51,039 nucleotides of DNA, taken from Flavobacterium sp. YO12. GTDB taxonomy: Bacteria; Bacteroidota; Bacteroidia; Flavobacteriales; Flavobacteriaceae. Below the pieces are notes generated by a model. That model was not told the DNA's origin. It saw only the letters and a list, made by a program, of their open reading frames with translations, and ran no database searches. Made by a program: the position numbers and the translations under genes. The stretch is from the NCBI RefSeq assembly GCF_004119495.1, contig NZ_NRQU01000032.1:1-51039 (forward strand). The letters are read 5' to 3'. Shown piece after piece: positions 32,845-45,466 of this stretch; the stretch's first letter is position 1, and every line of letters starts with the position of its first letter.

Positions 32845-34035
32845 TTATTTGATACTTTCAATATTAACTATCTCATTTGCTTCAGCTTTGTAGTCAACTC
32901 CAGCAAATTCAAATCCAAATAAATTTAAGAAATCATTTCTATAACCTGCTAAGTCTCCAATAGCTGGTAATGTTTCTGTCGTAGCTTCTTTCCAAAGTTC
33001 AGCAACTTTTGCCTGAACATCTTCACGCATTTCCCAATCGTCAATTCTAATTCTTCCTTTTTCGTCTGTTGGAACTTCAGAACCAGAATACAATCTATCT
33101 TGAAATAAACGCTGAATCTGCTCGATACAACCTTCATGAATACCTTCTTCTTTCATGATTTTATAAAGAAGCGAAATATACAACGGAATAACTGGAATTG
33201 CAGAACTTGCTTGTGTAACTAATGCTTTGTTTACAGAAACATAAGCCTTTCCTCCTATAGATTTTAAACTGTCTGTAATTGTAAATGCAGTTGCTTCTAA
33301 ATGATCTTTTGCGCGACCAATTGTACCTTTACGATAAACAGCTTCTGTAAGTTCAGGCCCAATATAAGAATAAGCAATTGTTGTAGCGCCGTCTGCCAAT
33401 AAATTTTCATTTTTTAAAGCATCCATCCACATTGACCAGTCTTCACCACCCATAACTGCAACTGTATTTTCAATATCTTCCTCGTTTGCAGGAGCGATTG
33501 AAACTTCGGTTACATTTCCTGTATGAAAATCAACTGTTTTATTTGTAAAAGTTTGTCCAATAGGTTTTAAAACCGAACGGTGTAAAACTCCTGTATTAGG
33601 ATTTGTACGCACTGGTGAAGCTAAACTATAAATTACAAGATCTACTTGTCCTAAATCAGCTTTTATTAAATCTAATGTTTCTCTTTTTATTTCGTTTGAA
33701 AAAGCATCTCCATTGATACTTTTCGCATATAAACCTGCTTTATGAGCTTCTGTTTCAAATGCAGCAGAATTATACCAACCTGGAGAAGCAGTTTTTCCTT
33801 CAACCGGTGGTTTTTCAAAAAATACTCCAATTGTCGCAGCATCAGATCCAAAAGCACTTGTAATTCTTGAAGCTAATCCAAAACCTGTTGAAGCACCAAT
33901 AACCAGTACTTTTTTTGCACCAGCGATTGCGCCTTTTGATTTGATATATTCTATTTGATTTTTAACATTTTGTTCGGCTCCCTTTGGGTGGGCTGTCAAA
34001 CAAATAAATCCTCTCATTCTAGGCTCTATAATCAT
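32845..34035 (-). CDS. fabV: trans-2-enoyl-ACP/CoA reductase (NADH), FabV
   Basis: A 396-residue single-chain enoyl reductase for the last step of the fatty-acid elongation cycle, of the triclosan-resistant FabV class. The N-terminal RMRGFICLTAHPKG and the NADH-binding GASTGFGLASRI are signatures. The catalytic Y-x8-K is seen in YRKGTIGRAK. The C-terminal GSEVPTDEKGRIRIDDWEM is also conserved. It is transcribed in the same direction as recN but has its own promoter-like sequence and terminator, so it is probably monocistronic. Confidence 0.95.
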   Translation of the reverse strand: MIIEPRMRGFICLTAHPKGAEQNVKNQIEYIKSKGAIAGAKKVLVIGASTGFGLASRITSAFGSDAATIGVFFEKPPVEGKTASPGWYNSAAFETEAHKAGLYAKSINGDAFSNEIKRETLDLIKADLGQVDLVIYSLASPVRTNPNTGVLHRSVLKPIGQTFTNKTVDFHTGNVTEVSIAPANEEDIENTVAVMGGEDWSMWMDALKNENLLADGATTIAYSYIGPELTEAVYRKGTIGRAKDHLEATAFTITDSLKSIGGKAYVSVNKALVTQASSAIPVIPLYISLLYKIMKEEGIHEGCIEQIQRLFQDRLYSGSEVPTDEKGRIRIDDWEMREDVQAKVAELWKEATTETLPAIGDLAGYRNDFLNLFGFEFAGVDYKAEANEIVNIESIK

Positions 34036-34123
34036 ACTTTTTTTTATTTATTCGTAAATCAGCTTCTCATAAATAATCACAAATGATAAACTGATTTCGT
34101 TTGTTTAATACGTTTTTAGATGG

Positions 34124-34153
34124 CAAATATAAATTATTTCTTTAGTTCAACAA
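34124..34153 (-). promoter_or_regulatory. Consensus promoter of fabV
   Basis: TTG (complement of 34151-34153, inside the 3' end of recN) - 19 nt - TATATTTG (complement of 34124-34131), an exact match in sequence and spacing to the Bacteroidota consensus. It predicts a leader of roughly 80 nt before fabV. Confidence 0.65.
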
Positions 34154-35794
34154 GGCTTTAGCATGATTTAAAGCTGAATCTGAAACTACTGCTCCAGATA
34201 ACATTTGCGCAATCTCTATAACTCTTTCGTCCTGAGACAAAAGCTTTAATTCTGACTGCGTTGCATCATCAATTATTGATTTAAAAACTTTAAAGTGCGA
34301 ATCGCCTTTTGCAGCAATTTGAGGTAAATGCGTAATGGCAAAAATTTGCATTTTTAAACTCATTTCTTTCATGATTTCACCCATTCTAATAGCTATTTCT
34401 CCAGAAACTCCGGTATCAATTTCATCAAAAATTAAAGTCGGTAATTTTGAATACTGAGCTAATATTGCTTTTACTGCAAGCATAATACGAGACATCTCTC
34501 CTCCTGATGCTACTTTTTTCAGTAATCCAAAATCAGTTCCTTTATTGGCTGCGAACAAAAACTGCAATTCATCTTTTCCATTCTGAAAATAAGTTTCTGA
34601 TGGAATCAATTCAATTTTAAAGCGAACATTAGGCATTCCTAACGTATCTAAAATAGTTATTAATTGATTGGATAAAACCGGAATTGCATCAATTCTATTT
34701 TTATGAATTACAGTTGCAAATTCATTCAATTCTGCTGCTTTTTGTTCTATTGCTTTTGAAAGAGATTCTATTTCTTCTTCAATATTATCCAATTCAAGCA
34801 ATGTATTTCCTAAATCTTCCTGAATTTGAAGCAATTCTTCTACAGTAGCTGCGTGGTGCTTTTTCTGTAAATTAAAAATTAACTGCAATTTTTGACTTAT
34901 TGCTTCTAATTGCTCTGGATCGTTTACTAATTTTTCAACGGCATTTTGTAACTCTTTAGAAATATCATCAAACTCAATAGATAAACTTGTTATCCTTTCG
35001 AACAAATTTTGATATTCAGATGAAAAAGGTGCAATTTTTTGCAATGATCCTTTAATCTCATTCAAATTATGAAAAACTCCAAATTGTTCCTCGTTTGCAA
35101 TAACAAGCGATTTATCAATTGATTCTTTAATAATTTCGACATTATTTAACTTTTCAAAATCAGATTCTAATTCTGCTTGTTCACCAGATTTTAATTTAGC
35201 CGAAACCAATTCATTCAGTAAAAAAGTATTATATTCCTGCTCTTTTCCTGAATCGCTTTGTTTTTTAAGCAAGGCGTTAAGTTTTGATTTATCTGATTTA
35301 TAAACTTTTAATAAATCTTGATATGCTGCAATTGTATCTCCGTTATTCGCAATCGCATCAATAATTTTAAACTGAACACTTTCCTCTGATAATTCCTGAG
35401 TTTGCTGCTGCGAATGAATATCTATTAAAAATAAACTTAAATCTTGTAATTCCTGCAAATTCACAGGACTGTCATTTATAAAAGCGCGAGATTTTCCAGA
35501 AGGTAAAATTTCACGACGAATTATGGTTTCGTCTTCGTAATCTAAATCATTTGCCTCAAAAAACTCTTTTAGATTGTATTTAGAAATTTCAAACTGAGCT
35601 TCTATGACACATTTTTCTTCTTTATTTTTTAACGAAGTAAGATCTGCTCTTTTTCCTAAAACCAAACCAATTGCACCTAGTATTATAGATTTACCAGCTC
35701 CTGTTTCTCCTGTAATTATAGAAAATCCTTTTGAAAAATCAATTGAAAGCTTTTCAATAAGGGCATAATTTTTAATTGACAGTGAAGTTATCAT
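34142..35794 (-). CDS. recN: DNA repair protein RecN
   Basis: An SMC-like ATPase of 550 residues acting in double-strand break repair. The N-terminal ATP-binding head has Walker A TGETGAGKS (K35); the middle is coiled coil (about 155-370, two antiparallel halves); the C-terminal head has the ABC-type signature SGGEMSR and Walker B TLIFDEIDTGVSG. The length is usual for the family. It lies 51 bp after the DUF4835 gene and is the likely end of that run of genes. Confidence 0.95.
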   Translation of the reverse strand: MITSLSIKNYALIEKLSIDFSKGFSIITGETGAGKSIILGAIGLVLGKRADLTSLKNKEEKCVIEAQFEISKYNLKEFFEANDLDYEDETIIRREILPSGKSRAFINDSPVNLQELQDLSLFLIDIHSQQQTQELSEESVQFKIIDAIANNGDTIAAYQDLLKVYKSDKSKLNALLKKQSDSGKEQEYNTFLLNELVSAKLKSGEQAELESDFEKLNNVEIIKESIDKSLVIANEEQFGVFHNLNEIKGSLQKIAPFSSEYQNLFERITSLSIEFDDISKELQNAVEKLVNDPEQLEAISQKLQLIFNLQKKHHAATVEELLQIQEDLGNTLLELDNIEEEIESLSKAIEQKAAELNEFATVIHKNRIDAIPVLSNQLITILDTLGMPNVRFKIELIPSETYFQNGKDELQFLFAANKGTDFGLLKKVASGGEMSRIMLAVKAILAQYSKLPTLIFDEIDTGVSGEIAIRMGEIMKEMSLKMQIFAITHLPQIAAKGDSHFKVFKSIIDDATQSELKLLSQDERVIEIAQMLSGAVVSDSALNHAKALLN

Positions 35795-35845
35795 AGGGGG
35801 AATTTATAAATATTTAAGCTAATGAAAAAACAAGAAATAAAGCTA

Positions 35846-36730
35846 TTAAAACTTTATTTGAGACCATTTTGAAGAATTTAATGGCGAAACTTTATTTAAA
35901 ACATCTGTTAAATCAGAAATTGGAATACTTGGACCTCCAGAGAAAATTGAAACAATTTCATCTGATTTTGCATCAAAAAATATTCTAGTTAAAAAAGCAT
36001 TTGGCTTAACTGTATTTAATCTTCCAATAATTAAAATTGCATTTTTTACTTTCTCTTTTGACGTTTTCAAATCAAGACTCATTCCATCTAAACCAGTGTG
36101 ATACGCATAAGTTACCTGACGTAAATCACTAAACATTGGAGAAACCATATCATTAATTAAATAATAACGGTTTTGAAGTCCATCAGATTGATTCCATCCT
36201 TTAAATCCTCCTTGCTGTGCAACGTTTGCAATATTTTGAGCGGTTTCAAGGTATTGATTTCCGGCTCCCATTTGAAACGTATCTGCATCCATTCCTAAAA
36301 TTAAATAACTGTAAAATGATATTACAGAAACTAAGTTAGATTCATAAACAGACGGATTAAACAATAAAGGTTCGTATTCTGTGTATTTAAAGTTGAAATC
36401 TTTATCATTATAATTCAGAACTGGTGAAGAATATGTTGAATTAAAAATCAATCGAGAAGACTGTACTTGTATTGTTCCTGTAAATTGATCTGAGCTGTTA
36501 GATGAAAGCGTAATATACATTGAACAGTTAATTCGCTCATTCTGCTTTAAAACAGAACCTGTCCAATCTGTTTTATTTACAAATTCGGACAACGCTGTTT
36601 GAAGGGTTTTAAAAACTTGCTGATTAGGATTTGGCAGTCTTTCAGTATTAATAGTTACTATACAATTTAGTTGTTGTGCTTGTGTAAAGCCAAAAATTAA
36701 AAACGCTAAAAGAGTAACTATTTTATTCAT
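35846..36730 (-). CDS. DUF4835 family protein (T9SS-associated, PorD-like)
   Basis: A 294-residue exported protein with a signal peptide (about 1-18, ending FTQAQ). The mature part has a beta-rich start (QLNCIVTINTERLPNPNQQV) and family blocks NKTDWTGS, FYSYLILGMDADTF and GGFKGWNQSDGLQNRYYLI. This is DUF4835; I recall the family being named PorD in connection with type IX secretion, but no function follows from the sequence. It lies 68 bp after coaBC and 51 bp before recN, a gene order that is common in Flavobacteriia. Confidence 0.85.
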   Translation of the reverse strand: MNKIVTLLAFLIFGFTQAQQLNCIVTINTERLPNPNQQVFKTLQTALSEFVNKTDWTGSVLKQNERINCSMYITLSSNSSDQFTGTIQVQSSRLIFNSTYSSPVLNYNDKDFNFKYTEYEPLLFNPSVYESNLVSVISFYSYLILGMDADTFQMGAGNQYLETAQNIANVAQQGGFKGWNQSDGLQNRYYLINDMVSPMFSDLRQVTYAYHTGLDGMSLDLKTSKEKVKNAILIIGRLNTVKPNAFLTRIFFDAKSDEIVSIFSGGPSIPISDLTDVLNKVSPLNSSKWSQIKF

Positions 36731-36798
36731 ATAAAAAAATATTAACTGCTATAAACAGTAATCTCAAATTTGCTTTAAGATGCTGTATTAAATCCTAA

Positions 36799-38010
36799 CT
36801 ATTTAGAGAAAAACGAAACTACTTTCTTTAAAATATCGATTGCTACAAATTCCTTAGATTTTAATTCCATTGGCTCGATCTTGAAGTTTTTATCAATAAA
36901 AGTAACTTTATTGGTTTCTTTTTTAAATCCAGCTCCTTCATCTTGTAAGGAATTTAAAACAATCAAATCTAAGTTTTTTTTCTGAATTTTCAGCTTAGCA
37001 TTTTCAATTTCATTTTCAGTTTCTAAAGCAAAGCCAATTAAAAACTGTTTTTCTTTAGCTGCTCCCAAAGATGACAATATATCTTTTGTTTTTTCCAGCT
37101 CGATAGAAAATTCGTCTGAATTTTTCTTTATTTTCTGTAAAGCTACTTCCTTTGGTCTATAATCCGCTACAGCTGCCGCTGCAATTACTACATCGGCGTT
37201 TTTAAAATGCAAATGACAAGCATCATACATATCTTGTGCAGACGTAACGTTTACAACTTCAATAGACTGGTTTTTAACTTTTAAATGTGTTGGTCCTGCA
37301 ACTAAAACAACTTCGGCTCCAAGTTTTGAAGCTTCATTTGCAATATCAAACCCCATTTTTCCTGAGGAATGGTTTCCTATAAAACGTACAGGATCTATTG
37401 CTTCGTATGTTGGTCCAGCAGTTACTAGTATTTTTTTCCCTCTCAAAGGCAATTTACTTTCTAAATCAGCCTCTAAAAAAGCGATAATATTTTCTGGTTC
37501 AGCCATACGTCCTTCACCAGACAAACCACTTGCAAGCTCACCATTTTCAGCAGGAATCATAATGTTTCCAAACTGTTTTAAAGAAGCAAAACTAGACAAT
37601 GTAGATGGGTGTTTATACATATCTAAATCCATTGCCGGAGCAAAATAAACAGGACATTTGGCTGACAAATAGGCTGCGATTAAAAGATTATCGCAATTTC
37701 CATTAGCCATTTTCGACAATGTATTTGCAGTTGCGGGCGCAATCAACATTAAATCAGCCCAAAGAGCTAATTCTACATGATTGTTCCATACAGCATCTTC
37801 ATCGTCCTGATTAAAGAAATTAGAATGTACAGGATTTTTTGATAAGGTAGATAATGTAAGCGGGGTTACAAAATCCTTAGAAGCAGGTGTCATTATCACT
37901 TGGACATGTGCACCTGCTTTTATAAAAAGTCGTACTAATGAGGCTGTTTTATACGCTGCAATTCCACCAGAAACTCCTAGTAAAATTTTCTTCCCGTTTA
38001 AAACTGACAT
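36799..38010 (-). CDS. coaBC: Bifunctional phosphopantothenoylcysteine decarboxylase/synthetase
   Basis: A 403-residue fusion catalysing two successive CoA-synthesis steps: ligation of cysteine to 4'-phosphopantothenate (C-terminal CoaB domain) and decarboxylation (N-terminal flavoprotein CoaC domain). CoaC has GVSGGIAAYK at the start, a catalytic His in WNNHVELALWADL, and PAMDLDMYKHP. CoaB starts about residue 188 with KILVTAGPTYEAIDPVRFI and contains AAAVADYRPK. It follows the omega-subunit gene by 9 bp. Confidence 0.95.
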   Translation of the reverse strand: MSVLNGKKILLGVSGGIAAYKTASLVRLFIKAGAHVQVIMTPASKDFVTPLTLSTLSKNPVHSNFFNQDDEDAVWNNHVELALWADLMLIAPATANTLSKMANGNCDNLLIAAYLSAKCPVYFAPAMDLDMYKHPSTLSSFASLKQFGNIMIPAENGELASGLSGEGRMAEPENIIAFLEADLESKLPLRGKKILVTAGPTYEAIDPVRFIGNHSSGKMGFDIANEASKLGAEVVLVAGPTHLKVKNQSIEVVNVTSAQDMYDACHLHFKNADVVIAAAAVADYRPKEVALQKIKKNSDEFSIELEKTKDILSSLGAAKEKQFLIGFALETENEIENAKLKIQKKNLDLIVLNSLQDEGAGFKKETNKVTFIDKNFKIEPMELKSKEFVAIDILKKVVSFFSK

Positions 38011-38019
38011 TATACTATA

Positions 38020-38337
38020 TTATTTATTTGAACTTCTATGGTAAGTTTTACCATCTAACCATTCTTGAACAGCTAGAGCGTGTGGTTTTGGTAATTTTTC
38101 GTAAAATTTAGAAACTTCAATTTGCTCTTTATTTTCAAAAACTTCTTCAAGACTGTCATTGTAAGTAGCAAACTCTTCTAATTTCTCAGTTAATTCTTTT
38201 TTTATTTCAGAATTAATTTGATTTGCTCTTTTAGCCATAATGGTAATTGCTTCATACACATTTCCTGTTGGCTCTTCAATAACTGTTTTATTGTAAGTTA
38301 TTGTGTTAACAGGAGCATTCGTCTTTTTTAAATCCAT
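38020..38337 (-). CDS. rpoZ: RNA polymerase omega subunit (Bacteroidota type)
   Basis: A 105-residue protein containing the omega core NVYEAITIMAKRANQINSEI (about 26-45). In the omega family this helix contacts the beta' subunit and helps assemble RNA polymerase. The C-terminal extension, with VSKFYEKLPKPHALAVQEWL, is characteristic of the Bacteroidota form and absent from short E. coli-like omegas. It lies 8 bp after bamD and 9 bp before coaBC in one operon. Confidence 0.88.
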   Translation of the reverse strand: MDLKKTNAPVNTITYNKTVIEEPTGNVYEAITIMAKRANQINSEIKKELTEKLEEFATYNDSLEEVFENKEQIEVSKFYEKLPKPHALAVQEWLDGKTYHRSSNK

Positions 38338-38345
38338 GACTTTAT

Positions 38346-39140
38346 TTATTTAGTAAATTTTTGTAAATCTGTTTCAACTCTGGCATTCATTTCTTCTGCC
38401 TTTTCTTTGTACTTTGTATCGCTTTTAAACTTTATCAAATTATTGTATGCAACTTTCGCAACGTTTAAACGTTCTTCCATTTTTGATGGAATACTATTAA
38501 TTGCTAATTGATATGCTGAATCGTATTTGTAAAACAAAGCATCTTCTTTAAATGGTGTTCCAGGGAAATCTGCAATAAAATTATCAAATGCAACTAATGC
38601 TGATTTGTAATCTGAAATTGTGTTATATCCTTTAGCATTCTCGTAGGCTTTTTTCTCTAACTTTCCATTTAATATCTTCACAGCATCATTTGCTTGAGCA
38701 AGATATTCTGAGTTTGGATAATTATCAATAAACGCTTGTAATTTTTCTAATGCTTTTACTGTATCTGCTTGATCTAAACTGTAAACCGGCGCTAATTTTG
38801 AGTAGCTGAAAGCACCTAAGAAAGCTGCTTCTTGTACTTTTTCACTTCGTGGATAACCTGATACAAAACTTTCGAATTGATATCCTGCTAAATAATATTG
38901 TTTTGTTTTATAGTAAGACTGTGAAAACATATAAAAAAGCTTTTCTGCTTGAGGTTTTCCTCTATATGTAGGTGCTAATTGCTCAAAAAGACGAATTGCT
39001 TTTGAATATTTTCCAGCATCATACATTTTTGTCGCCATTTCAAATTTTGCTGCGACGTCTTCATTTTTTAACACTTTTTGGTATTCACTACAAGAACAAA
39101 AAAGGGCAACAATAATTAATAGAGATACTAGTTTTTTCAT
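38346..39140 (-). CDS. bamD: Outer membrane assembly lipoprotein BamD
   Basis: A 264-residue lipoprotein (lipobox near LFCSC, probable Cys17) with TPR repeats from about residue 30, e.g. AAKFEMATKMYDAGKYSKAI and EKLFYMFSQSYYKTKQYYLA. BamD is the essential helper of BamA in inserting beta-barrels into the outer membrane. It heads the operon bamD-rpoZ-coaBC-DUF4835-recN, with a consensus promoter at 39207-39236. Confidence 0.93.
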   Translation of the reverse strand: MKKLVSLLIIVALFCSCSEYQKVLKNEDVAAKFEMATKMYDAGKYSKAIRLFEQLAPTYRGKPQAEKLFYMFSQSYYKTKQYYLAGYQFESFVSGYPRSEKVQEAAFLGAFSYSKLAPVYSLDQADTVKALEKLQAFIDNYPNSEYLAQANDAVKILNGKLEKKAYENAKGYNTISDYKSALVAFDNFIADFPGTPFKEDALFYKYDSAYQLAINSIPSKMEERLNVAKVAYNNLIKFKSDTKYKEKAEEMNARVETDLQKFTK

Positions 39141-39189
39141 TTTCTTACTTTTATTATGATTCCTTAGACGTTATGCCAAAGCAAAATCA

Positions 39190-39236
39190 CACCGAAGTTT
39201 CGGTGGCAAATTTAGTTATTAATTTAGCGAATGCAA
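39190..39236 (-). promoter_or_regulatory. Consensus promoter of the bamD operon with an inverted repeat at the start site
   Basis: On the minus strand TTG (complement of 39234-39236), 19-nt spacer, TAAATTTG (complement of 39207-39214): an exact match in sequence and spacing. The 7-bp inverted repeat CACCGAA-GT-TTCGGTG (39190-39205) begins right after the -7 box, so it covers the expected transcription start and could be an operator or a 5' hairpin. Confidence 0.7.
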
Positions 39237-39279
39237 AATATTTTTTTCGTATAATAAAATACCGATAATCTTAGAGTTA

Positions 39280-40158
39280 CTAAATACTCGCTTTTACAAA
39301 ATCATTTAATCTTTGAGCTAATGAATCATCAACAGTTACGAGGGGTAAACGCACTGTATTGTCAGCAATACCAAGAGCTTGAAAGATTTGTTTAATTCCT
39401 GCTGGATTTCCCTGCTCAAAAATCATATCGATACAATCTGACAATAAATATTGTGTTTTAAACGCTTCGCTTACTTTTTTATTCAATCCTAAACGAATCA
39501 TTTCTGAAAATTCTTTAGGAAAACCTTGTCCAATTACTGAAATTACTCCTGCTCCTCCTGCTAAAACAATCGGTAAAGCAATCATATCATCTCCTGAAAT
39601 TACCAAGAAATCTTTTGGTGCATCTTTGATAATCTGCATTGCTTGAGCCATATCTCCGGCAGCTTCTTTTATGGCAACTACATTGCTAAAATCATTTGCT
39701 AAACGAACTACTGTAGACGGCAGCATATTACTTGCTGTTCTTCCTGGTACGTTATACAAAATTACAGGCACTGGAGATGCTTCTGCAATTGCTTTAAAAT
39801 GCTGGTAAATTCCTTCTTGCGTTGGCTTATTATAATATGGCGAGACAGAAAGTATAGCTTCAAAAGCTGAAAAATCTCTTGTTTTTAATTCTTCTACAAT
39901 CTGCAGAGTATTGTTTCCTCCTACTCCAAGAACTAGAGGCAGTCTTCCTTTATTAACATCGATAACGGTGTTTATAACCAACTCTTTCTCTTCTTGTGTT
40001 AAGGTAGCGTTTTCTGCTGTTGTTCCCATAACTACAAGATATTCAACTCCTCCGTCTATCGAAAAATTAACGATACGCTGTAAGGCTTCGATATCTATTG
40101 AAAAGTCTTTTTTAAATGGAGTTACAAGTGCAACACCAGTTCCTATTAATGATTGCAT
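39280..40158 (-). CDS. dapA: 4-hydroxy-tetrahydrodipicolinate synthase
   Basis: It condenses pyruvate and aspartate semialdehyde in lysine and diaminopimelate synthesis. The 292-residue TIM barrel has [10 protein letters not shown] (pyruvate and substrate Thr pair), [18 protein letters not shown] with the catalytic Tyr, and [10 protein letters not shown] with the Schiff-base Lys. It follows the DUF6913 gene by 13 bp and is separated from bamD by 139 bp that contain the latter's promoter. Confidence 0.95.
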   Translation of the reverse strand: MQSLIGTGVALVTPFKKDFSIDIEALQRIVNFSIDGGVEYLVVMGTTAENATLTQEEKELVINTVIDVNKGRLPLVLGVGGNNTLQIVEELKTRDFSAFEAILSVSPYYNKPTQEGIYQHFKAIAEASPVPVILYNVPGRTASNMLPSTVVRLANDFSNVVAIKEAAGDMAQAMQIIKDAPKDFLVISGDDMIALPIVLAGGAGVISVIGQGFPKEFSEMIRLGLNKKVSEAFKTQYLLSDCIDMIFEQGNPAGIKQIFQALGIADNTVRLPLVTVDDSLAQRLNDFVKASI

Positions 40159-40171
40159 ATTAATTTATAAT

Positions 40172-40684
40172 TTATTTTATACTTTTTAAATACTTAAACA
40201 ATTCTTTAATGAAAAGTTTATAATTTTCAATTTCGGTTTTAATCATCCAGCGATTTAATCTATTATCTACTGAAGCAAATCCTACTTTAAACTTAGCTTT
40301 TGAGCTGTTGGTTATCATCATCAAAATCGCTTTTTCGATTTCGTAGTAACTAATCAAAAGATCAAATTCTGTTTCGATAAATTCGTTTAAAAATTCTTCT
40401 GTAATCTCTCCTTTCCAATTGATATGATTTTTACCAAAAGTGGGTTCTGAATACGTTTCTTTTACTTTAAATTTATCTCTGTACGCAACGATTTTTATGT
40501 TTTCAGGAGCAATTCCATAAAGGGTTAATTCTTTTACTAACTCTTTAGAATACTGAAATTTGCTTTCATCAACCAATAAACCAATTGTTTGTACATTGCT
40601 TGTAAAGACTTCGTTTTTGAGATTATTCAAGTTATTTTTTAATGATTTTTTTACAAAAAATTCCTTTATATAATTTAAAAACAT
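40172..40684 (-). CDS. DUF6913-like conserved protein upstream of dapA
   Basis: A 170-residue cytoplasmic protein with a basic N-terminus (LNYIKEFFVKKSLKNNLNNL) and an alpha/beta body with VQTIGLLVDESKFQYSKELV and FDLLISYYEIEKAILMMITN. I recall this as DUF6913, a Flavobacteriia family usually found beside dapA; no activity is known. It is the first gene of the dapA unit, with only 47 bp to the divergent 5'-nucleotidase gene, so the two promoters must be close or overlapping. Confidence 0.7.
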   Translation of the reverse strand: MFLNYIKEFFVKKSLKNNLNNLKNEVFTSNVQTIGLLVDESKFQYSKELVKELTLYGIAPENIKIVAYRDKFKVKETYSEPTFGKNHINWKGEITEEFLNEFIETEFDLLISYYEIEKAILMMITNSSKAKFKVGFASVDNRLNRWMIKTEIENYKLFIKELFKYLKSIK

Positions 40685-40731
40685 AGTACTTTTACCAAAT
40701 TACAAAATTAATTATTTAAGCCGCATTTAAA

Positions 40732-41511
40732 ATGGTAAAACTAAAAAAGTATAACCGATTTTTAAAACTTTTTGTTATATTCTTAACACTATTTTCAATA
40801 TTTTCCTGCAGTACTAAAAAATACAATCTAACAAAAATAGAAGGAAAACAAATTCCTGTTACAGAAAAAAGTGCACAAACACCAGAAATTGAGTCTTTTG
40901 TAAAGCCTTATCGCGATCATATAAATAAAGACTTAGACAGTATTCTAGCTTACTGCCCTGAAACTCTTGACAAAAGTACCGGCAAATGGCAAACTAGCAT
41001 AGGCTGCTTAATGGCTGATGTTTGTTTAGAGAGAGGAAATCTTGTTTTTAAGGCTCGTGAAAAGAAAGATATTGATTTATGCTTTTTAAATCATGGCGGT
41101 ATTCGCGCTATTTTACCAAAGGGTAATGTCACTACAAGATCGGCTTTTGAAATTATGCCTTTTGAAAATAATCTTGTTGTTCTGGCTTTAAAAGGACAGC
41201 AGGTTTTAGAAATGACTGCTTATATTATTAAGGAGAAAAAACCTCATCCTTTATCTGGAATGACGTTTACGATTGCAAAGGATCAAACTGCTAAAAATAT
41301 ACTTATTCAGGGTAAACCTCTTGATCTCGATAAGGTTTATTATGTTGCTACTAATGATTATTTGGCTAATGGCGGAGACAGTATGAATTTTTTCCTAAAA
41401 AATGTTCAGAAATTTGATTTGAATTATAAGCTTCGAAATGTACTTATTGATTATTTCAAACAAGTTGACACTATTCCAGTACCTAAAAACATTAGAATTA
41501 CTGAAGAGTAA
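40732..41511 (+). CDS. 5'-nucleotidase C-terminal domain lipoprotein
   Basis: A 259-residue lipoprotein (hydrophobic signal about 12-26, lipobox SIFSC) holding only the nucleotide-binding C-terminal domain of 5'-nucleotidases (5_nucleotid_C). Blocks seen are GCLMADVCLERG, CFLNHGGIRAILPKGNVT and a late NDYLANGGDSM. The catalytic metallophosphatase domain is encoded separately by the next gene. The two products probably work together at the cell surface or periplasm to dephosphorylate nucleotides; their pairing is inferred from adjacency and domain complementarity. Confidence 0.88.
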   Translation: MVKLKKYNRFLKLFVIFLTLFSIFSCSTKKYNLTKIEGKQIPVTEKSAQTPEIESFVKPYRDHINKDLDSILAYCPETLDKSTGKWQTSIGCLMADVCLERGNLVFKAREKKDIDLCFLNHGGIRAILPKGNVTTRSAFEIMPFENNLVVLALKGQQVLEMTAYIIKEKKPHPLSGMTFTIAKDQTAKNILIQGKPLDLDKVYYVATNDYLANGGDSMNFFLKNVQKFDLNYKLRNVLIDYFKQVDTIPVPKNIRITEE

Positions 41512-41520
41512 AAAGTTCGC

Positions 41521-41564
41521 CACGAATTTTAAAATGCTAAAAAAGCAATTTGTATTAATTCGTG
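41521..41564. repeat. Small inverted repeat in the nucleotidase intergenic gap
   Basis: CACGAATT (41521-41528) and AATTCGTG (41557-41564) are exact complements. They resemble a CACGAATT-type intergenic repeat I recall from Flavobacterium. There is no T tract, and the following coding unit is probably still co-transcribed. Confidence 0.4.
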
Positions 41565-41635
41565 AAATCAGCGGTCAAAAAAACAGAATTACTAAAAAAT
41601 AAAAATACGAGCGTTCCCGCAAAAATATATATACA

Positions 41636-42532
41636 ATGAAAAGAAGAGAATTTATCGAAAAAACCGCTGCAAGTACTGCTTTATTAAGCTTAGGGTTATC
41701 ATTAAGCAGTTTTGGAAGTAACGATGTTAAACATTTAACGATTCTTCACACGAACGATGTTCATAGTCATATAGATCCTTTTCCAGCTGATGATCCTCGT
41801 AATCCAAACAAGGGCGGTGTATCTCGCAGGGCGGCGCTTATTGAATCTATTCGTCAGGAAAATCCAAATGTTCTTTTATTAGATGCGGGCGATATTTTTC
41901 AAGGAACTCCTTATTTTAATTATTATGGGGGCGAACTTGAATTTAAGTTAATGAGTATGATGAAATATGATGCTTCGACTATAGGTAATCATGATTTTGA
42001 TAATGGTTTGGATGGTTTGTATGCGCAAATGCCTCACGCTTCTTTTGATTTTATTTGTTCTAATTATGACTTTAAAAATACGGTCATGAACGGGCTTGTA
42101 AAACCTTATAAGATTTTTAATAAAAATGGTATTAAGGTTGGTGTTTTTGGTCTTGGTATAGAAATGGCAGGATTAGTTGACAAACAACTTTATAAGGAAA
42201 CTGTTTATAATGATCCTGTTGAAATTGCTCAGGATATGACTCAATTATTGAAGAAAGAGAAAAAATGTGATTTAGTTGTTTGTCTTTCGCATTTAGGCTA
42301 TAAGTATAGAGATGATTCTGCTAAAATCTGCGATTTAAAATTAGCTGAACTTACTCAGGATATTGATTTAATAATTGGCGGTCATACGCATACTTTTCTT
42401 GACAAACCTACTATTGTTAAAAATAAGGCGGGAGAAAATGTATTGGTAAATCAAGTTGGCTGCTATGGAATAAATTTAGGCCGAATTGATTTTTACTTTG
42501 ATAAAGATAAAGCGCACAGCAATCAGGCTAGA

Positions 42533-42547
<15 letters not shown>
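41636..42547 (+). CDS. Metallophosphatase domain 5'-nucleotidase with Tat-type signal
   Basis: A 303-residue protein with a twin-arginine signal (MKRREFIEKTAASTALLSLG), so probably exported folded with its metals. The calcineurin-like metallophosphatase core has LHTNDVHSHIDP (metal Asp and His), LLDAGDIFQGTP, TIGNHDFDNG and IIGGHTHTFL. It lacks the C-terminal nucleotide-binding domain usually fused to it; that domain is the preceding gene. The stop overlaps the end of the convergent YhhN-like gene by 15 bp. Confidence 0.92.
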
Positions 42548-45287
<2,740 letters not shown>

Positions 45288-45322
45288 TCAAAAAGCATAA
45301 GAATTGAAAGTTTTTAAAATCA

Positions 45323-45356
45323 AAAATCAAGCTGCAAAATCATGCAGCCTGATTTT
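45323..45356. terminator. Probable terminator after the T9SS OmpA gene
   Basis: AAAATCA-a-GCTGCA (45324-45336) pairs with TGCAGC-c-TGATTTT (45343-45356) with one mismatched position. On the minus strand it lies about 110 nt after the OmpA-family stop and is followed by TGATTTTAAAAAC. The rest of the 245-bp gap holds no gene that I can see. Confidence 0.55.
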
Positions 45357-45466
45357 CTTCTTGTCCATTATTCTTAAAAAAGAATTAAACAAAACCAACT
45401 TCCAAATGGTTTCTACTTTTATATTTTCAATACTGACTATCAAGTAATTAAATTGCAAATATAACG

